NCBI RefSeq assembly: GCF_900103695.1
Contig: NZ_FNHF01000001.1
Location: forward strand, 1,026,961-1,090,960
Length of the DNA stretch: 64,000 nt
DNA from: Sediminibacillus halophilus
Lineage (GTDB): Bacteria > Bacillota > Bacilli > Bacillales > Amphibacillaceae
Direction of reading: 5' to 3'
In this document: one piece after another, positions 27,323 to 35,827 of the stretch
How the letters are laid out: the number at the start of each line of letters is the position of its first letter
Numbering within the stretch: position 1 is the first letter of the stretch
Translations under genes and position numbers: made by a program
Notes under the pieces: model-generated
Databases searched by the model: none
Told to the model about the DNA's origin: nothing
What the model saw: the letters and a program-made list of their open reading frames with translations, nothing else

Positions 27323-28234
27323 CTAAATTGTGTTTCTACCAACTAATATATCCAAATCAACTGTCATATGAGCCGAATCCTTATTTTTAAAAGATTTTAC
27401 TCGTTCACTTGTTGTTGACCAAGTCAATGGAGTCATTTGAACCAACCATTCAATTGATGTTTTATTAAGGTTAATGGTATAACTTAACCTTGATCTTTCT
27501 ACATATTGAAAACTCTGATTAAATCTCTCCACCGTCCTTGCATTAGAGTGATTTTGCTTTTCAGTTTCTAAGAACAGATTTTCCCTTAACTCTTTTAAGT
27601 AACCACTTTGAGGCACAATCTTGATTACTATACCATTTGATTTCAACAAGCGGTTAAATTCGGCATAATTTGAAGGGGATAAGATATTAAGAATAACATC
27701 AAACTGTGTATTCTTAAATGGTGTATTAGCAAGGTCAGCCACAGCCCAAATCTTATTGGAGTAGTTTTTAGAAGCTACCATGATACCTTCTTTAGAAATA
27801 TCTATTCCTACTCCTACAACACTGTCGGAAAAGTCAGTCTGGACAATATCGCAAATATTAGAAAGATGTGAGCCCTCGCCACATCCAGTATCAAGTACAG
27901 AAAATATATCCTTTGTCTTCAAAAGATGTTCATTTATTATTTTGGCAATCGCATTGTTCAATGGTTTAAAAAATTCACCTTCGGTAATAAACTTTCTTCG
28001 TGCTTCAAAAAGACTCTTGCTGTACCTGGAGTTTGGTGAGTGAGTCGTCAAATTCACATATCCTTGCTTGGCAAAATCAAACGTATGGTGATTTGAGCAG
28101 ATTAAACACTTAAAATCTATAACTTTCATAGACGATTTACATATCGGACAAGCAAAAATATTTTCAAAGTTGCTAACATATTTTGCGCTCTTAATTCTTT
28201 TATTCTTTTGTAACAAAGAAGTCACCTCATTCAT
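27323..28234 (-). CDS. rlmA: 23S rRNA (guanine-N1) methyltransferase, RlmA/TlrB family
   Basis: A 303-residue enzyme of the RlmA family, which methylates N1 of a guanine in helix 35 of 23S rRNA (G745 in RlmA-I, G748 in RlmA-II/TlrB). TlrB confers tylosin resistance. The N-terminal zinc finger (Cys29, Cys32, Cys43, Cys46/His50) is followed by HTFDFAKQGYVNLTT, SAM motif VLDTGCGEGSHL and the C-terminal LVQMTPLTWS, all as in RlmA. The ATG used has no ribosome site. A TTG at 28216 lies seven bases behind GAGGTG and is a strong alternative (297 residues). A leader-peptide attenuator precedes the gene. The DNA is AT-rich, suggesting transfer. Confidence 0.85.
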   Translation of the reverse strand: MNEVTSLLQKNKRIKSAKYVSNFENIFACPICKSSMKVIDFKCLICSNHHTFDFAKQGYVNLTTHSPNSRYSKSLFEARRKFITEGEFFKPLNNAIAKIINEHLLKTKDIFSVLDTGCGEGSHLSNICDIVQTDFSDSVVGVGIDISKEGIMVASKNYSNKIWAVADLANTPFKNTQFDVILNILSPSNYAEFNRLLKSNGIVIKIVPQSGYLKELRENLFLETEKQNHSNARTVERFNQSFQYVERSRLSYTINLNKTSIEWLVQMTPLTWSTTSERVKSFKNKDSAHMTVDLDILVGRNTI

Positions 28235-28247
28235 TCATTTTTAGACA

Positions 28248-28330
28248 AATGAAAAAGGCATAGACAAATAAACCCTCATCATATTTCCTAAAAATATGAA
28301 GTGGGCTTACTTGTTGTCTATACCTTTTTC
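28248..28330 (-). terminator. Attenuator hairpin of the rRNA methyltransferase leader
   Basis: In the RNA, GAAAAAGGTATAGACAA (28330-28314) pairs with TTGTCTATGCCTTTTTC (28267-28251), 17 bp with one G-U. A weaker hairpin (28305-28273) sits inside the loop. The 3' arm supplies the U-tract. The 5' arm starts at the stop codon of the leader peptide, so a ribosome stalled at the peptide's end would cover it and prevent termination. Confidence 0.75.
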
Positions 28331-28359
28331 TATCTATAACGAATGAATTGAATAATCAT
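28330..28359 (-). CDS. Leader peptide of the rRNA methyltransferase gene (9 residues)
   Basis: ATG ATT ATT CAA TTC ATT CGT TAT AGA TAG encodes MIIQFIRYR. AAGGAG lies eight bases before the ATG, which is ideal spacing. Arg-Tyr-Arg fits the R/K-X-R/K motif at which macrolide-bound ribosomes arrest, as in the ErmDL leader (RLR). Position after a promoter and directly before a terminator stem is that of an antibiotic-sensing leader. The role is inferred; the peptide frame and its ribosome site are read directly. Confidence 0.7.
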   Translation of the reverse strand: MIIQFIRYR

Positions 28360-28406
28360 GGAACTGACTCCTTTTTTCACATAAATGGTTTTAAACCCAC
28401 AGTTAA

Positions 28407-28435
28407 ATAATAACGAATATTTATCATATTTGTAA
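28407..28435 (-). promoter_or_regulatory. Sigma-A promoter of the leader/rRNA methyltransferase transcript
   Basis: TTACAA (28435-28430), a 17-base spacer and TATTAT (28412-28407) on the minus strand. The start would fall near 28400, giving a leader of about 165 nt before the gene. Confidence 0.65.
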
Positions 28436-28623
28436 GGGTTTTTTATTATTTTACTGCCACGTCAGTTTAAGATAATTTAATAAACTCCACAATTGTTTTT
28501 TGCTTTAAAAAACCACCATAGCAGCTAGCATAAATAACTTGTTGACAACACATTATGTTAATCGGATTGCGATTTTGTCTTCTAATTCAAGTGTGTTTTC
28601 CAATAATCGTTTATAGATAAGGA

Positions 28624-28664
28624 AAAAATCAGAGACCTAAAATATGCGATTTAGTCTCTGATTT
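28624..28664 (-). terminator. Terminator of the DrrAB-like ABC operon
   Basis: AAATCAGAGAC(C)TAAA pairs with TTTAGTCTCTGATTT; TTTTTT follows on the minus strand. It lies about 100 bases past the permease stop. The DNA between this point and the promoter at 28407 shows no gene. Confidence 0.75.
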
Positions 28665-28766
28665 AATACGTATTTTCTTCTTCCTCCACCAAAACTGAAC
28701 TAGTTAATTATTTGAGTGCTTGACTTTTATAATAGTTTATTGAACTTTCTTCCATAAAGAGTGAGC

Positions 28767-29516
28767 TTATCTCAACTGGCGTTTGAATATTTTACTGGCA
28801 ATCAAATAAGCGATGACCATGGTTCCTATACACCAGGCAAGCGCAATCCAGATACCGCTACCGACAATCCCTTGATCCAAGAGGGAACGGATTGAATTAA
28901 CGATGGAAGTCACAGGTTGGTTCTCAGCAAACGCACGGACAAGCTTAGGCATGGTGTCGGTGGGGACGAAAGCAGAACTGATAAACGGTAAGAAAATCAG
29001 TGGATAGGAGTATGCTGTGGCCCCTTCCATTGACCCTGCTGTCAATCCTGGAATGATCGCCAGCCAAGTCAGTGCCAGCGTGAATAGTCCAAGTATCCCA
29101 CCTACGGCCAGCCAAGCCAGGATATCCGCGTCAGAACGGAATCCCATCAAAAACGCAACGAGTATAACGATTACTACAGTGAGCGCATTGGAAACGATCG
29201 AAGTCAAAACGTGAGCCCATAATATCGATGAACGCTTGATGGGCATGGTAATAAAGCGCGCCATCAGTCCGCTTTTCACGTCGGTAAATAACCGTAAGGA
29301 AGTATAAGCAACACCGGATGCAATTGTGATCAGCAAGATTCCCGGCAATAAATAATTGACGTAGTTATCCGTGCCTGTTTCTATGGCTCCGCCAAATACG
29401 TAGACAAAAAGCAGCATCATCATAATCGGCGTAACCGCAACCGTAATGATGGTATCCGGGCTACGCATGATATTACGCATTAAACGTCCCAATAATACTC
29501 CTGTTTTCCTTTTCAT
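28767..29516 (-). CDS. ABC-2 type permease, DrrB family
   Basis: A 249-residue membrane protein with six hydrophobic segments and the ABC-2 pattern of daunorubicin-type exporters (RNIMRSPDTIITVAVTPIMMMLLFVYVFGGA; FLPFISSAFVP). It forms the channel for the ATPase encoded directly upstream, whose stop codon abuts its ATG. Probably exports a drug or lipid-like compound. Confidence 0.85.
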   Translation of the reverse strand: MKRKTGVLLGRLMRNIMRSPDTIITVAVTPIMMMLLFVYVFGGAIETGTDNYVNYLLPGILLITIASGVAYTSLRLFTDVKSGLMARFITMPIKRSSILWAHVLTSIVSNALTVVIVILVAFLMGFRSDADILAWLAVGGILGLFTLALTWLAIIPGLTAGSMEGATAYSYPLIFLPFISSAFVPTDTMPKLVRAFAENQPVTSIVNSIRSLLDQGIVGSGIWIALAWCIGTMVIAYLIASKIFKRQLR

Positions 29517-30278
29517 TTACTTTTCCTCCTTTTTGCCAATGATTTCGAGGAAAATATCCTCCAATGTCGGCTGCTTCTCGACGTATTCTACTTTCACTGG
29601 CGGGAACATCTCCTTGAGTTCGGCGAGGGTGCCGGTGGTGATGATTTTTCCGCCATTAAGGATAGCGATGCGGTCGGCCAGTTGTTCGGCTTCCTCCAGG
29701 TACTGAGTTGTCAGCAATATGGTCGTACCACTGCCGGCAAGCTCCTTGACTGTATCCCATACTTCAATCCGCGCTTCGGGATCAAGTCCTGTGGTTGGTT
29801 CATCGAGAAAAATGACTTCCGGTGTCCCAACCAAACTCATGGCGAGGTCAAGTCTGCGCCTCATTCCCCCAGAATACTTGTCTGCGCGTTGATTGGCCGC
29901 ATCGGACAGACTGAATTTCGCAAGCAGATTGTCGGCGACTTGAGCGGGATTGGATACTCCCCGCAACTTAGCAATCATTATTATATTTTCCCGCCCAGTT
30001 TGCATGCCATCTAAAGCAGCAAACTGTCCTGTCAGGCTGATGCTTTGGCGAACATTGTCCGGTTCCCGCTGAACATCAAAGTTGCAAATGCTCACTTTGC
30101 CCCCATCTGGCTTCATCAGTGTCGAGAAGATATTGATCGCTGTCGTCTTGCCAGCGCCGTTTGAGCCTAGCAGTGCGAAAATTTCGCCACGCTTCACCTC
30201 AAAATCGACTCCCTTTAAGACTTCCTTGTCTTTAAAGGATTTTTTTAATCCTTTTACTGTAATCGCTGTATTGCTCAT
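29517..30278 (-). CDS. ABC transporter ATP-binding protein, DrrA family
   Basis: A 253-residue ATPase: Walker A GSNGAGKT (about 38-45), Q-loop LTGQFAALD, signature YSGGMRRRL, Walker B VIFLDEPTTGLDP and switch LLTTQYLEEAEQLAD; the last two are characteristic of the DrrA branch. Directly followed by its permease. AAAAGGAGG lies before the ATG. The DUF1048 gene and a decayed padR precede it in the same orientation, a common set for PadR-controlled drug exporters. Confidence 0.85.
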   Translation of the reverse strand: MSNTAITVKGLKKSFKDKEVLKGVDFEVKRGEIFALLGSNGAGKTTAINIFSTLMKPDGGKVSICNFDVQREPDNVRQSISLTGQFAALDGMQTGRENIIMIAKLRGVSNPAQVADNLLAKFSLSDAANQRADKYSGGMRRRLDLAMSLVGTPEVIFLDEPTTGLDPEARIEVWDTVKELAGSGTTILLTTQYLEEAEQLADRIAILNGGKIITTGTLAELKEMFPPVKVEYVEKQPTLEDIFLEIIGKKEEK

Positions 30279-30310
30279 ATTGTTTTCCTCCTTTTAAAAG
30301 TGCAGCAAAG

Positions 30311-30408
30311 CCGCTTCCATAAACCTCAATATAGGGATTTGCCTGGTAAGCTAGCAGATGGTTCGCCTTCAGAAAAGTGAGGTTTTATGGAAGGCCCTTG
30401 CGAAGCGG
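30311..30408. repeat. Long interrupted inverted repeat upstream of the ABC operon
   Basis: CTTCCATAAACCTCA (30314-30328) pairs with TGAGGTTTTATGGAAG (30378-30393) with one bulged base, and CCGCTT/AAGCGG extend the stem. It occupies part of the 407-bp gap between the DUF1048 and ABC genes. No frame is open here. It might be a regulatory fold or the trace of a small inserted element. A further half-palindrome (AGTGT...ACACT, 30437-30462) follows. Confidence 0.5.
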
Positions 30409-30685
30409 ATTCTTAAATAATACGCATCTATTAAGTGTCACTTATATTCAGTAACACTAAGTACCAGGCGAAAATAGAACTGAATAGGAAAGGTGACGCT
30501 ACTCATTTACAACCAGCTATTCAGTCAGGATAATCTATTGAGTTTTATATTCCAATCAACCTCATGATGCTATAAAAACTCTTTATTACTTTGCCGATGG
30601 GCGCAAGCAGCTGCCACCAGTTCACCGTCGAGCGATAATTTCAGCTACCTAGGGTTGATTCCAGAAGCGGGTATCCATTCTCACT

Positions 30686-31030
30686 TCATCTCTCGTTACG
30701 TCCGATTGTATTATTCAACTTCGCACGGTATTTGTCCTTCCAAGTTTTCGAGTCCTTCACTAATTCATCGCAAAAAGACGCAACGTCCTCTCCCGTCAAA
30801 TCAGTAACTTTCTTGCCATCAGCTGCCCCTTCCTCAAAGAGGTCAATAATTCCGTGAAAGATCCGGCTGGTTTCCTTCCAATTCGTGAGGCCACCAGAGG
30901 TCCACATATATTTCTGAATAGCCTTATAAGCGTTGTGGTACTCACTCGGAAGTGCCTTCGCACGGGCTTCCATCGCTCTCCATTCCCGTTTCTCATCCAT
31001 ACTCCCAATAATTTTTTCAAAAATACTCAT
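30686..31030 (-). CDS. DUF1048 family protein
   Basis: A 114-residue soluble helical protein ([59 protein letters not shown]), matching DUF1048. Such genes typically sit between a padR regulator and an ABC exporter, as here; function unknown. AAAAGGAG supports this ATG; the frame is open 13 codons further upstream without a ribosome site. Confidence 0.8.
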   Translation of the reverse strand: MSIFEKIIGSMDEKREWRAMEARAKALPSEYHNAYKAIQKYMWTSGGLTNWKETSRIFHGIIDLFEEGAADGKKVTDLTGEDVASFCDELVKDSKTWKDKYRAKLNNTIGRNER

Positions 31031-31059
31031 ATTACCTTCTCCTTTTAATTTATTGTGTT

Positions 31060-31303
31060 TTGAGTTCATTCATTTACTTGCAGCAGTCAGTCTGTAAAAT
31101 TTTCACGGCGGTCCCACAGTGGATTGGTTTTTCTCAATATCCACCAAATTGTTTTTCTCAAGCCGTATAGGACTGTGCGATCGACCACTTCAGTGAGGCC
31201 AAGTTCCCGAAGCTTTTGTGTTATTTTCGCCACGGCTGATGATTTCAAGTACACACCTCTCGAGCCCCCCTTTCAGCATTTCCGTTATAATTTCCAATTT
31301 CAT
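31060..31303 (-). pseudogene. Decayed PadR-family regulator
   Basis: No single frame is open, but PadR sequence can be read in pieces across three frames. From the ATG at 31303: KLEIITEMLKGG then CVLEIISRGEN. In a second frame: ITQKLRELGLTEVV. In a third: EKNNLVDIEK, STVGPP then KFYRLTA. Several indels and substitutions separate them. It occupies the position where a padR gene is expected before DUF1048. Loss of the repressor could leave the exporter operon constitutive. Confidence 0.7.
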
Positions 31304-31504
31304 CACCCATTTGTGTTTTTCAGTATTCTTTATCACCGGTAATAAGCGATACTTACTACTGGTATATAGTATTACATAATAGCCTCATTTGTCAACATGA
31401 CTTTTTTTCGCTAAATAACATCTTTTTCTGAATAATGGGTATTTCCATCAAAATGATAACCCATCATGCAAAATCGGCGGCCCGCTCACTGTTTGATAAA
31501 AATG

Positions 31505-31538
31505 AAACAGGCAGCCCCGCATAACGGTCTGCCTGTTT
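31505..31538 (-). terminator. Terminator of the following methyltransferase gene
   Basis: AAACAGGCAG and CTGCCTGTTT form a perfect stem past the stop codon; the minus strand continues TTTCATTTTT. Confidence 0.7.
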
Positions 31539-31560
31539 TCAACTTAACTCCATTTCATTA

Positions 31561-32322
31561 TTATTTTTTGACAGCCTTGATAATCATAGAAGCAGGAAAA
31601 CGTTGTGCTTTATACAACGAATAGTAACTGTCAGATTGCTCTGCTTTCACATCGTTTAGATCTACCGGAACATCGCTTTCTATCACTCGCTCAATGGAAA
31701 AACCAGCACAGATCAAGGCATTGAGATACGTACTCATCTTCCGGCGCTGAAATGCCATCGGTTTGTTTCCACCCTTAAAATTATCGAACTCCAGCATGCT
31801 TTCCTCCTGATAAGAGGCATCTAAATAAAGAAGTCCATTTTCGCTTTTTATATAGGGATAGAAAGGATGGTCCCAGCTGAATATAAAGGAGCCGCCTCTC
31901 TTCAGGTATGAATAGATCAATTGAAAAGTTGCAGATAGATCAGTCGTCCAGCCTACTGCATAAATCGAGTAAACATAGTCAAAGTATGCTTTCGGCAGAC
32001 CGATCTCCGTTTCCATTGGCGCACAGAACAAGTGAGCCGGATGATCCTGCAGGGTAATTTCCGCAATCTCTTTCTGTTCTTCTGAAAAATCAACTCCCCA
32101 TAACTCTGCTGCTCCTTTTTCTGCCATATACCGCAGGGAATGACCACTGCCAAAACCAATTTCCAATACTTTTTTATCCTTTATCTCCCCAAATAACTTT
32201 AATTCATCCTCTGTCTGTGCGTAAGGACCATATCCAGGCAACGCATCCTGTCCGTTAAAATGGTGCGCAACCGTATTCCAACCGGCCCTGTTTTTTTCCA
32301 ATAACTCTTCTGTCAATTTCAT
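31561..32322 (-). CDS. Class I SAM-dependent methyltransferase
   Basis: A 253-residue methyltransferase: motif I VLEIGFGSGHSLRYMAEKGA, followed by WGVDFSEEQ, and a GGSFIFSWDHPFYPYI segment after the core strand 5. The SWDHP element is seen in small-molecule methyltransferases of the Methyltransf_11/25 group; substrate unknown. AGGTGGAGG is spaced for this ATG; the frame is open three codons further to a GTG inside that site. Confidence 0.75.
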   Translation of the reverse strand: MKLTEELLEKNRAGWNTVAHHFNGQDALPGYGPYAQTEDELKLFGEIKDKKVLEIGFGSGHSLRYMAEKGAAELWGVDFSEEQKEIAEITLQDHPAHLFCAPMETEIGLPKAYFDYVYSIYAVGWTTDLSATFQLIYSYLKRGGSFIFSWDHPFYPYIKSENGLLYLDASYQEESMLEFDNFKGGNKPMAFQRRKMSTYLNALICAGFSIERVIESDVPVDLNDVKAEQSDSYYSLYKAQRFPASMIIKAVKK

Positions 32323-32435
32323 CGCCTCCACCTCTTTTTAATTCCATGAGAAGCAATAAAATCCCTTTAAAAATTTCCAAAAGCACAAACCTGCGATTGA
32401 AACGCTGCCCAGTCAGTCTTCTATTCCTGAATGAA

Positions 32436-32460
32436 AAAGCTGACCTGTATTCAGGTCAGC
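32436..32460 (-). terminator. Terminator overlapping the cidB stop codon
   Basis: GCTGACCTG, AATA, CAGGTCAGC then TTTTT on the minus strand. The TGA stop lies inside the 5' arm. Confidence 0.85.
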
Positions 32461-33145
32461 CGATAAACGAGACTAGCACGGGAATTAAAAACTTTCCCCA
32501 TAAGACGGTTATACTTGCGGCAAAAATCATTGCCAATGTCGAAAAAGTTGCTGCTTGCTCGCCATATTCCATTGCTTTATTGGTCCCGACACCATGCGCA
32601 CTCATGCCTAACGCCAGACCTTTTGCTATCGTCGATTTTATCGCAAAACGCTTGATCACAGCAGGACCTATGATCCCGCCGATAATACCGGTCAATATAA
32701 CAAAAACGGTTGTCAATGTTGGAATACCACCTATATCCTTGGACACCTCGATAGCAATTGGTGTGGTAATCGATCTTGGCAGGACACTAACCAGAAATTG
32801 ATTATTCAAATGCATAAGCATTGAAAGCAAGAAGGAAGAAAAGATTGCCATCAGCGTACCGACAGTAATGCTGGTCACAATTGTTCCTATATACTTTTTC
32901 AATACTGGCAGATGTTTGTAAATAGGAATGGCAAACGCAACGGTTGCCGGTCCTAGCATATGTGTCAGAAACTTAGCCCTGTCGAGATATTGATCCGCAG
33001 ACACATGCATTAAACTGATCAGTCCAATAATCAAAATCGGGCTCAAGAGCAACGGGTGAAAGATTGGCCATGGCATGCGTTTATAGCCTGCTTTCGCTAC
33101 CATATATAACAAACTGGTTACGAAAATAAAAAAGATGATACTCAT
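32456..33145 (-). CDS. cidB: CidB/LrgB family membrane protein
   Basis: A 229-residue polytopic protein of the LrgB/CidB family (VSVLPRSITTPIAIEVSKDIGGIP; TGIIGGIIGP; GMSAHGVGTNKAMEYGE are signature stretches). With CidA it forms the holin-like pair linked to overflow metabolism, pyruvate uptake and programmed lysis. Its ATG overlaps the cidA stop by 4 bp. The terminator is fused to its stop codon. Confidence 0.9.
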   Translation of the reverse strand: MSIIFFIFVTSLLYMVAKAGYKRMPWPIFHPLLLSPILIIGLISLMHVSADQYLDRAKFLTHMLGPATVAFAIPIYKHLPVLKKYIGTIVTSITVGTLMAIFSSFLLSMLMHLNNQFLVSVLPRSITTPIAIEVSKDIGGIPTLTTVFVILTGIIGGIIGPAVIKRFAIKSTIAKGLALGMSAHGVGTNKAMEYGEQAATFSTLAMIFAASITVLWGKFLIPVLVSFIG

Positions 33146-33510
33146 TGGGTATCACGCTCTTTCCGAATCATAATTTTATCTGCAATCCAGGCGGTAGTGC
33201 TCATAACAATAAAAGTACTTATTCCAATAATCAATACAGTGCTGAAGCCTTGCCAACTTAGCATTTCATCATAATTAACAATTCCGACCGCAGACGGCAC
33301 GAAAAATAGTAACAGCTCTGCAATCAGCCAATTTCCGCCCTGCTCGACCCATTCCAGCTTAACCAACTTCAGGCATAGGGCCAAAAACAACAGCAGAAGT
33401 CCGATCATCGATGCTGGTATCGGAATCGGAATAAGTGCTTTGACACCAGCACCCAAAAGTAGAAACAAATGAATGAAGACAATTTGAATAAAAATCATAA
33501 TGATTTTCAA
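33142..33510 (-). CDS. cidA: CidA/LrgA holin-like protein
   Basis: A membrane protein of about 122 residues with four hydrophobic segments and the LrgA/CidA pattern (PIPIPASMIGLLLLF, then LLLFFVPSAVGI). It follows cidR by about 110 bp and is coupled to cidB. A TTG with GGAGGGAAGG is used here; an earlier TTG (33525) and a later ATG (33498) are alternatives. In staphylococci and B. subtilis (YwbH) this gene responds to acetate through the LysR regulator CidR. Confidence 0.85.
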   Translation of the reverse strand: MKIIMIFIQIVFIHLFLLLGAGVKALIPIPIPASMIGLLLLFLALCLKLVKLEWVEQGGNWLIAELLLFFVPSAVGIVNYDEMLSWQGFSTVLIIGISTFIVMSTTAWIADKIMIRKERDTQ

Positions 33511-33623
33511 AGCCCTTCCCTCCAAACTCCTATACCTAAGCTTTAAAATTCGATTATTCTTATCTTACAACCGTGGTCTTCATTCGTAAAATACATAAAT
33601 ATTATAGATAACATAACTTTTAG

Positions 33624-34508
33624 TTATATGCTATCGTGCATCTGCTGGATAAATTCTATGAACGTCCTGCTCGCATAAGAAATGTATTTTTCTTTTTTGG
33701 TAATAACTGCAAGATTCCAAGGAATCGTTGGATTCACTTTCAGAATATGCAACCCGCTGTTCTTTACTTTATTACAGATTGAATCAGGTAAAATCGTAAT
33801 TCCGAGATTGGCCGCAACCATTTCCGCCATCAAATCCCATTGCGAACTTTTAAACAAAATATCCGGATGATAACCAGCCTGAATGAACTTTTCCATAATG
33901 ATGTCATGAAGAGCAAAGTCTTCATGATAAAAAATAAATTCCTCATCTTTTAATTCCATTAAATCAATCGATTTTCGATTGGCAAAACGATGTTCCTGCG
34001 GCACGACAACATTCATTTTTTCTTCTACGATCGGATAGATGTTGAATATTTCATCATCGACGGGCAGTACAGCGACCGCCACATCCAGTTCTCCCTCTTC
34101 AACACTTTTCACAACCTTTGCACCACCATACTCGGTGATGGTTATTTTAATGTTTGGGTATTTTTTATGAAAAGCAGATAACACATTCGGAAAAAACAAG
34201 CTGCCAATTATTGGAGGCAAACCGATATGAATGGCACCACGTTCCAACTGTGTCAAATCATTCAATATTGTCGTCATATCGTCCAATTGTCCTTGTATTT
34301 TCTTCGCATATTCTCTTACAACCATACCGGCATCCGTCAGTTCACTCGTTTTATTGGATCGGACGATCAAAGTCATTCCCAGTTCTTCCTCGAGTGCTTT
34401 AATCATTTTACTTAATGCCGGTTGAGAAATGTGGAGAGATTCCGCCGCCTTGGTTATACCTTGTTGTTTTGCCACCTCTAAGAAATAATGCAGTTGACGT
34501 AATTCCAT
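33624..34508 (-). CDS. cidR: LysR-family regulator CidR (YwbI-like)
   Basis: A 294-residue LysR regulator with a classic helix-turn-helix (ITKAAESLHISQPALSKMIKALEEELG, 17-43) and effector domain. Its place directly ahead of cidAB in the same direction is that of CidR, which activates cidAB. AGGAGG is spaced for this ATG rather than the upstream GTG in the same frame. No catabolic gene (cidC/pyruvate oxidase) accompanies it in the window. Confidence 0.85.
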   Translation of the reverse strand: MELRQLHYFLEVAKQQGITKAAESLHISQPALSKMIKALEEELGMTLIVRSNKTSELTDAGMVVREYAKKIQGQLDDMTTILNDLTQLERGAIHIGLPPIIGSLFFPNVLSAFHKKYPNIKITITEYGGAKVVKSVEEGELDVAVAVLPVDDEIFNIYPIVEEKMNVVVPQEHRFANRKSIDLMELKDEEFIFYHEDFALHDIIMEKFIQAGYHPDILFKSSQWDLMAEMVAANLGITILPDSICNKVKNSGLHILKVNPTIPWNLAVITKKEKYISYASRTFIEFIQQMHDSI

Positions 34509-34748
34509 ACTGGGCACCTCCTATCGTTAATATAATTACTATTTCGATTCGACTATCGTCATTTTATCAGACCGATACAGGAAACAAGAAAAACATGCTC
34601 AATGGAAAGGCTCCTACATTGTGATCATCACCGATAAAGCAAGATTGTTGAGCGTGTAGTAAATGACTGAAAGTCCAGTTAATGTCCTTACTAACAAAAC
34701 AAGACACTTGCAATGGAGAGAAAACTCCATACAAGCGTCTGTTGGTTT

Positions 34749-35732
34749 TTACTCATATTCTTTTTCAATATTTCTCGTACTTCTGACCGTATCGATTGGC
34801 CGAACCGCATTTTCGATTTGGTCACGTTTCGACTCGAGAAACGGTGGCAGTGAAAGCTTCTCTCCCAAGGTTTCATATGGTTCGTCACCCATGAAACCTG
34901 GACCATCCGTTGCCAATTCAAACAGGATCTGCGGTGCCACCCTTGTGTACAGTGATTGAAAGAAGAAGCGGTCAACATAGCCTGAGGTCTGGAAACCGAA
35001 ACGGCGGTACCATTGATCCCACTCTTCTAACTCCTTCCGATCCTCTATACGGAAAGCGGCATGGTGGACAGTACCAAACCCTTGGCGTGCTTGAGGAAGT
35101 ACCTTGTTGTGTTCCACAATAACCTGTGCCCCGTTTCCGCCTTCGCCAACTTCGAATAAATGGAAAGAACCTTCCTGATCTATTTCGTTAAAGACTAGAA
35201 CTTTTTCCATCATTTCTTTAAAGTATTCAAAATTTGCAATTCGGACAAAAATCGGACCAAGTCCCGTAATAGCATATTCTAATGGAATCGGACCATCCTG
35301 CCATGGTGTTCCCGATGCGACCCCTTCATTGTGTTCATCGGATATCAACTGGTAATGCTGGTCATCAAAGTCGACGAACGACAACGTTTTTTTGCCGAAC
35401 TGTTCTTTGATACCAGTGTGTTTTATTTCCAGCCGGTCAAACCGTTTCACCCAATAATCCAGGGCAGCGTCACTCGGAACCCGGAAGGAAGTTTTGAAAA
35501 TTTCATTAGTGCCATGCTGGCCTTTCGGTATCCCAGGAAAATCGAAAAACGTCATATCCGTACCCGGGCTGCCTGTATCATCAGCGAAAAATAAGTGATA
35601 CGTTTGGATATCATCCTGATTGACTGTTTTTTTCACCAGCCGCATTCCAAGTACATAAGTGAAAAATTCATAGTTCTTATCCGCACTGCTCGTAATCGCA
35701 GTTACGTGATGAATTCCTTTCAACTGGTTCAT
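34749..35732 (-). CDS. mhqO: Ring-cleaving dioxygenase of the MhqO/MhqA family
   Basis: A 327-residue two-domain vicinal-oxygen-chelate protein. Each half opens with a metal-ligand strand (KGIHHVTAIT; FGTVHHAAFRI), and the C-terminal ligand region LFELATDGPGFMGDEP is typical. B. subtilis MhqO and MhqA are induced by hydroquinones and catechols through the MarR repressor MhqR. Here an MhqR-type operator directly follows the promoter, so the same response is likely. TATGGAGG supports this ATG; the frame is open 11 codons upstream. Monocistronic. Confidence 0.85.
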   Translation of the reverse strand: MNQLKGIHHVTAITSSADKNYEFFTYVLGMRLVKKTVNQDDIQTYHLFFADDTGSPGTDMTFFDFPGIPKGQHGTNEIFKTSFRVPSDAALDYWVKRFDRLEIKHTGIKEQFGKKTLSFVDFDDQHYQLISDEHNEGVASGTPWQDGPIPLEYAITGLGPIFVRIANFEYFKEMMEKVLVFNEIDQEGSFHLFEVGEGGNGAQVIVEHNKVLPQARQGFGTVHHAAFRIEDRKELEEWDQWYRRFGFQTSGYVDRFFFQSLYTRVAPQILFELATDGPGFMGDEPYETLGEKLSLPPFLESKRDQIENAVRPIDTVRSTRNIEKEYE

Positions 35733-35827
35733 CTCTATACCTCCATATATAAAGTCACGAACCACCGTGGACGTCTTAGCTATTCCCGGCGGCTAATGTC
35801 TCATTCCTATTTCTACTCTCCCAAAAT

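Noticed and set aside
31124-31342. 72-codon plus-strand frame over the decayed padR
   Set aside because: It is antisense to PadR-like segments and has no ribosome site.
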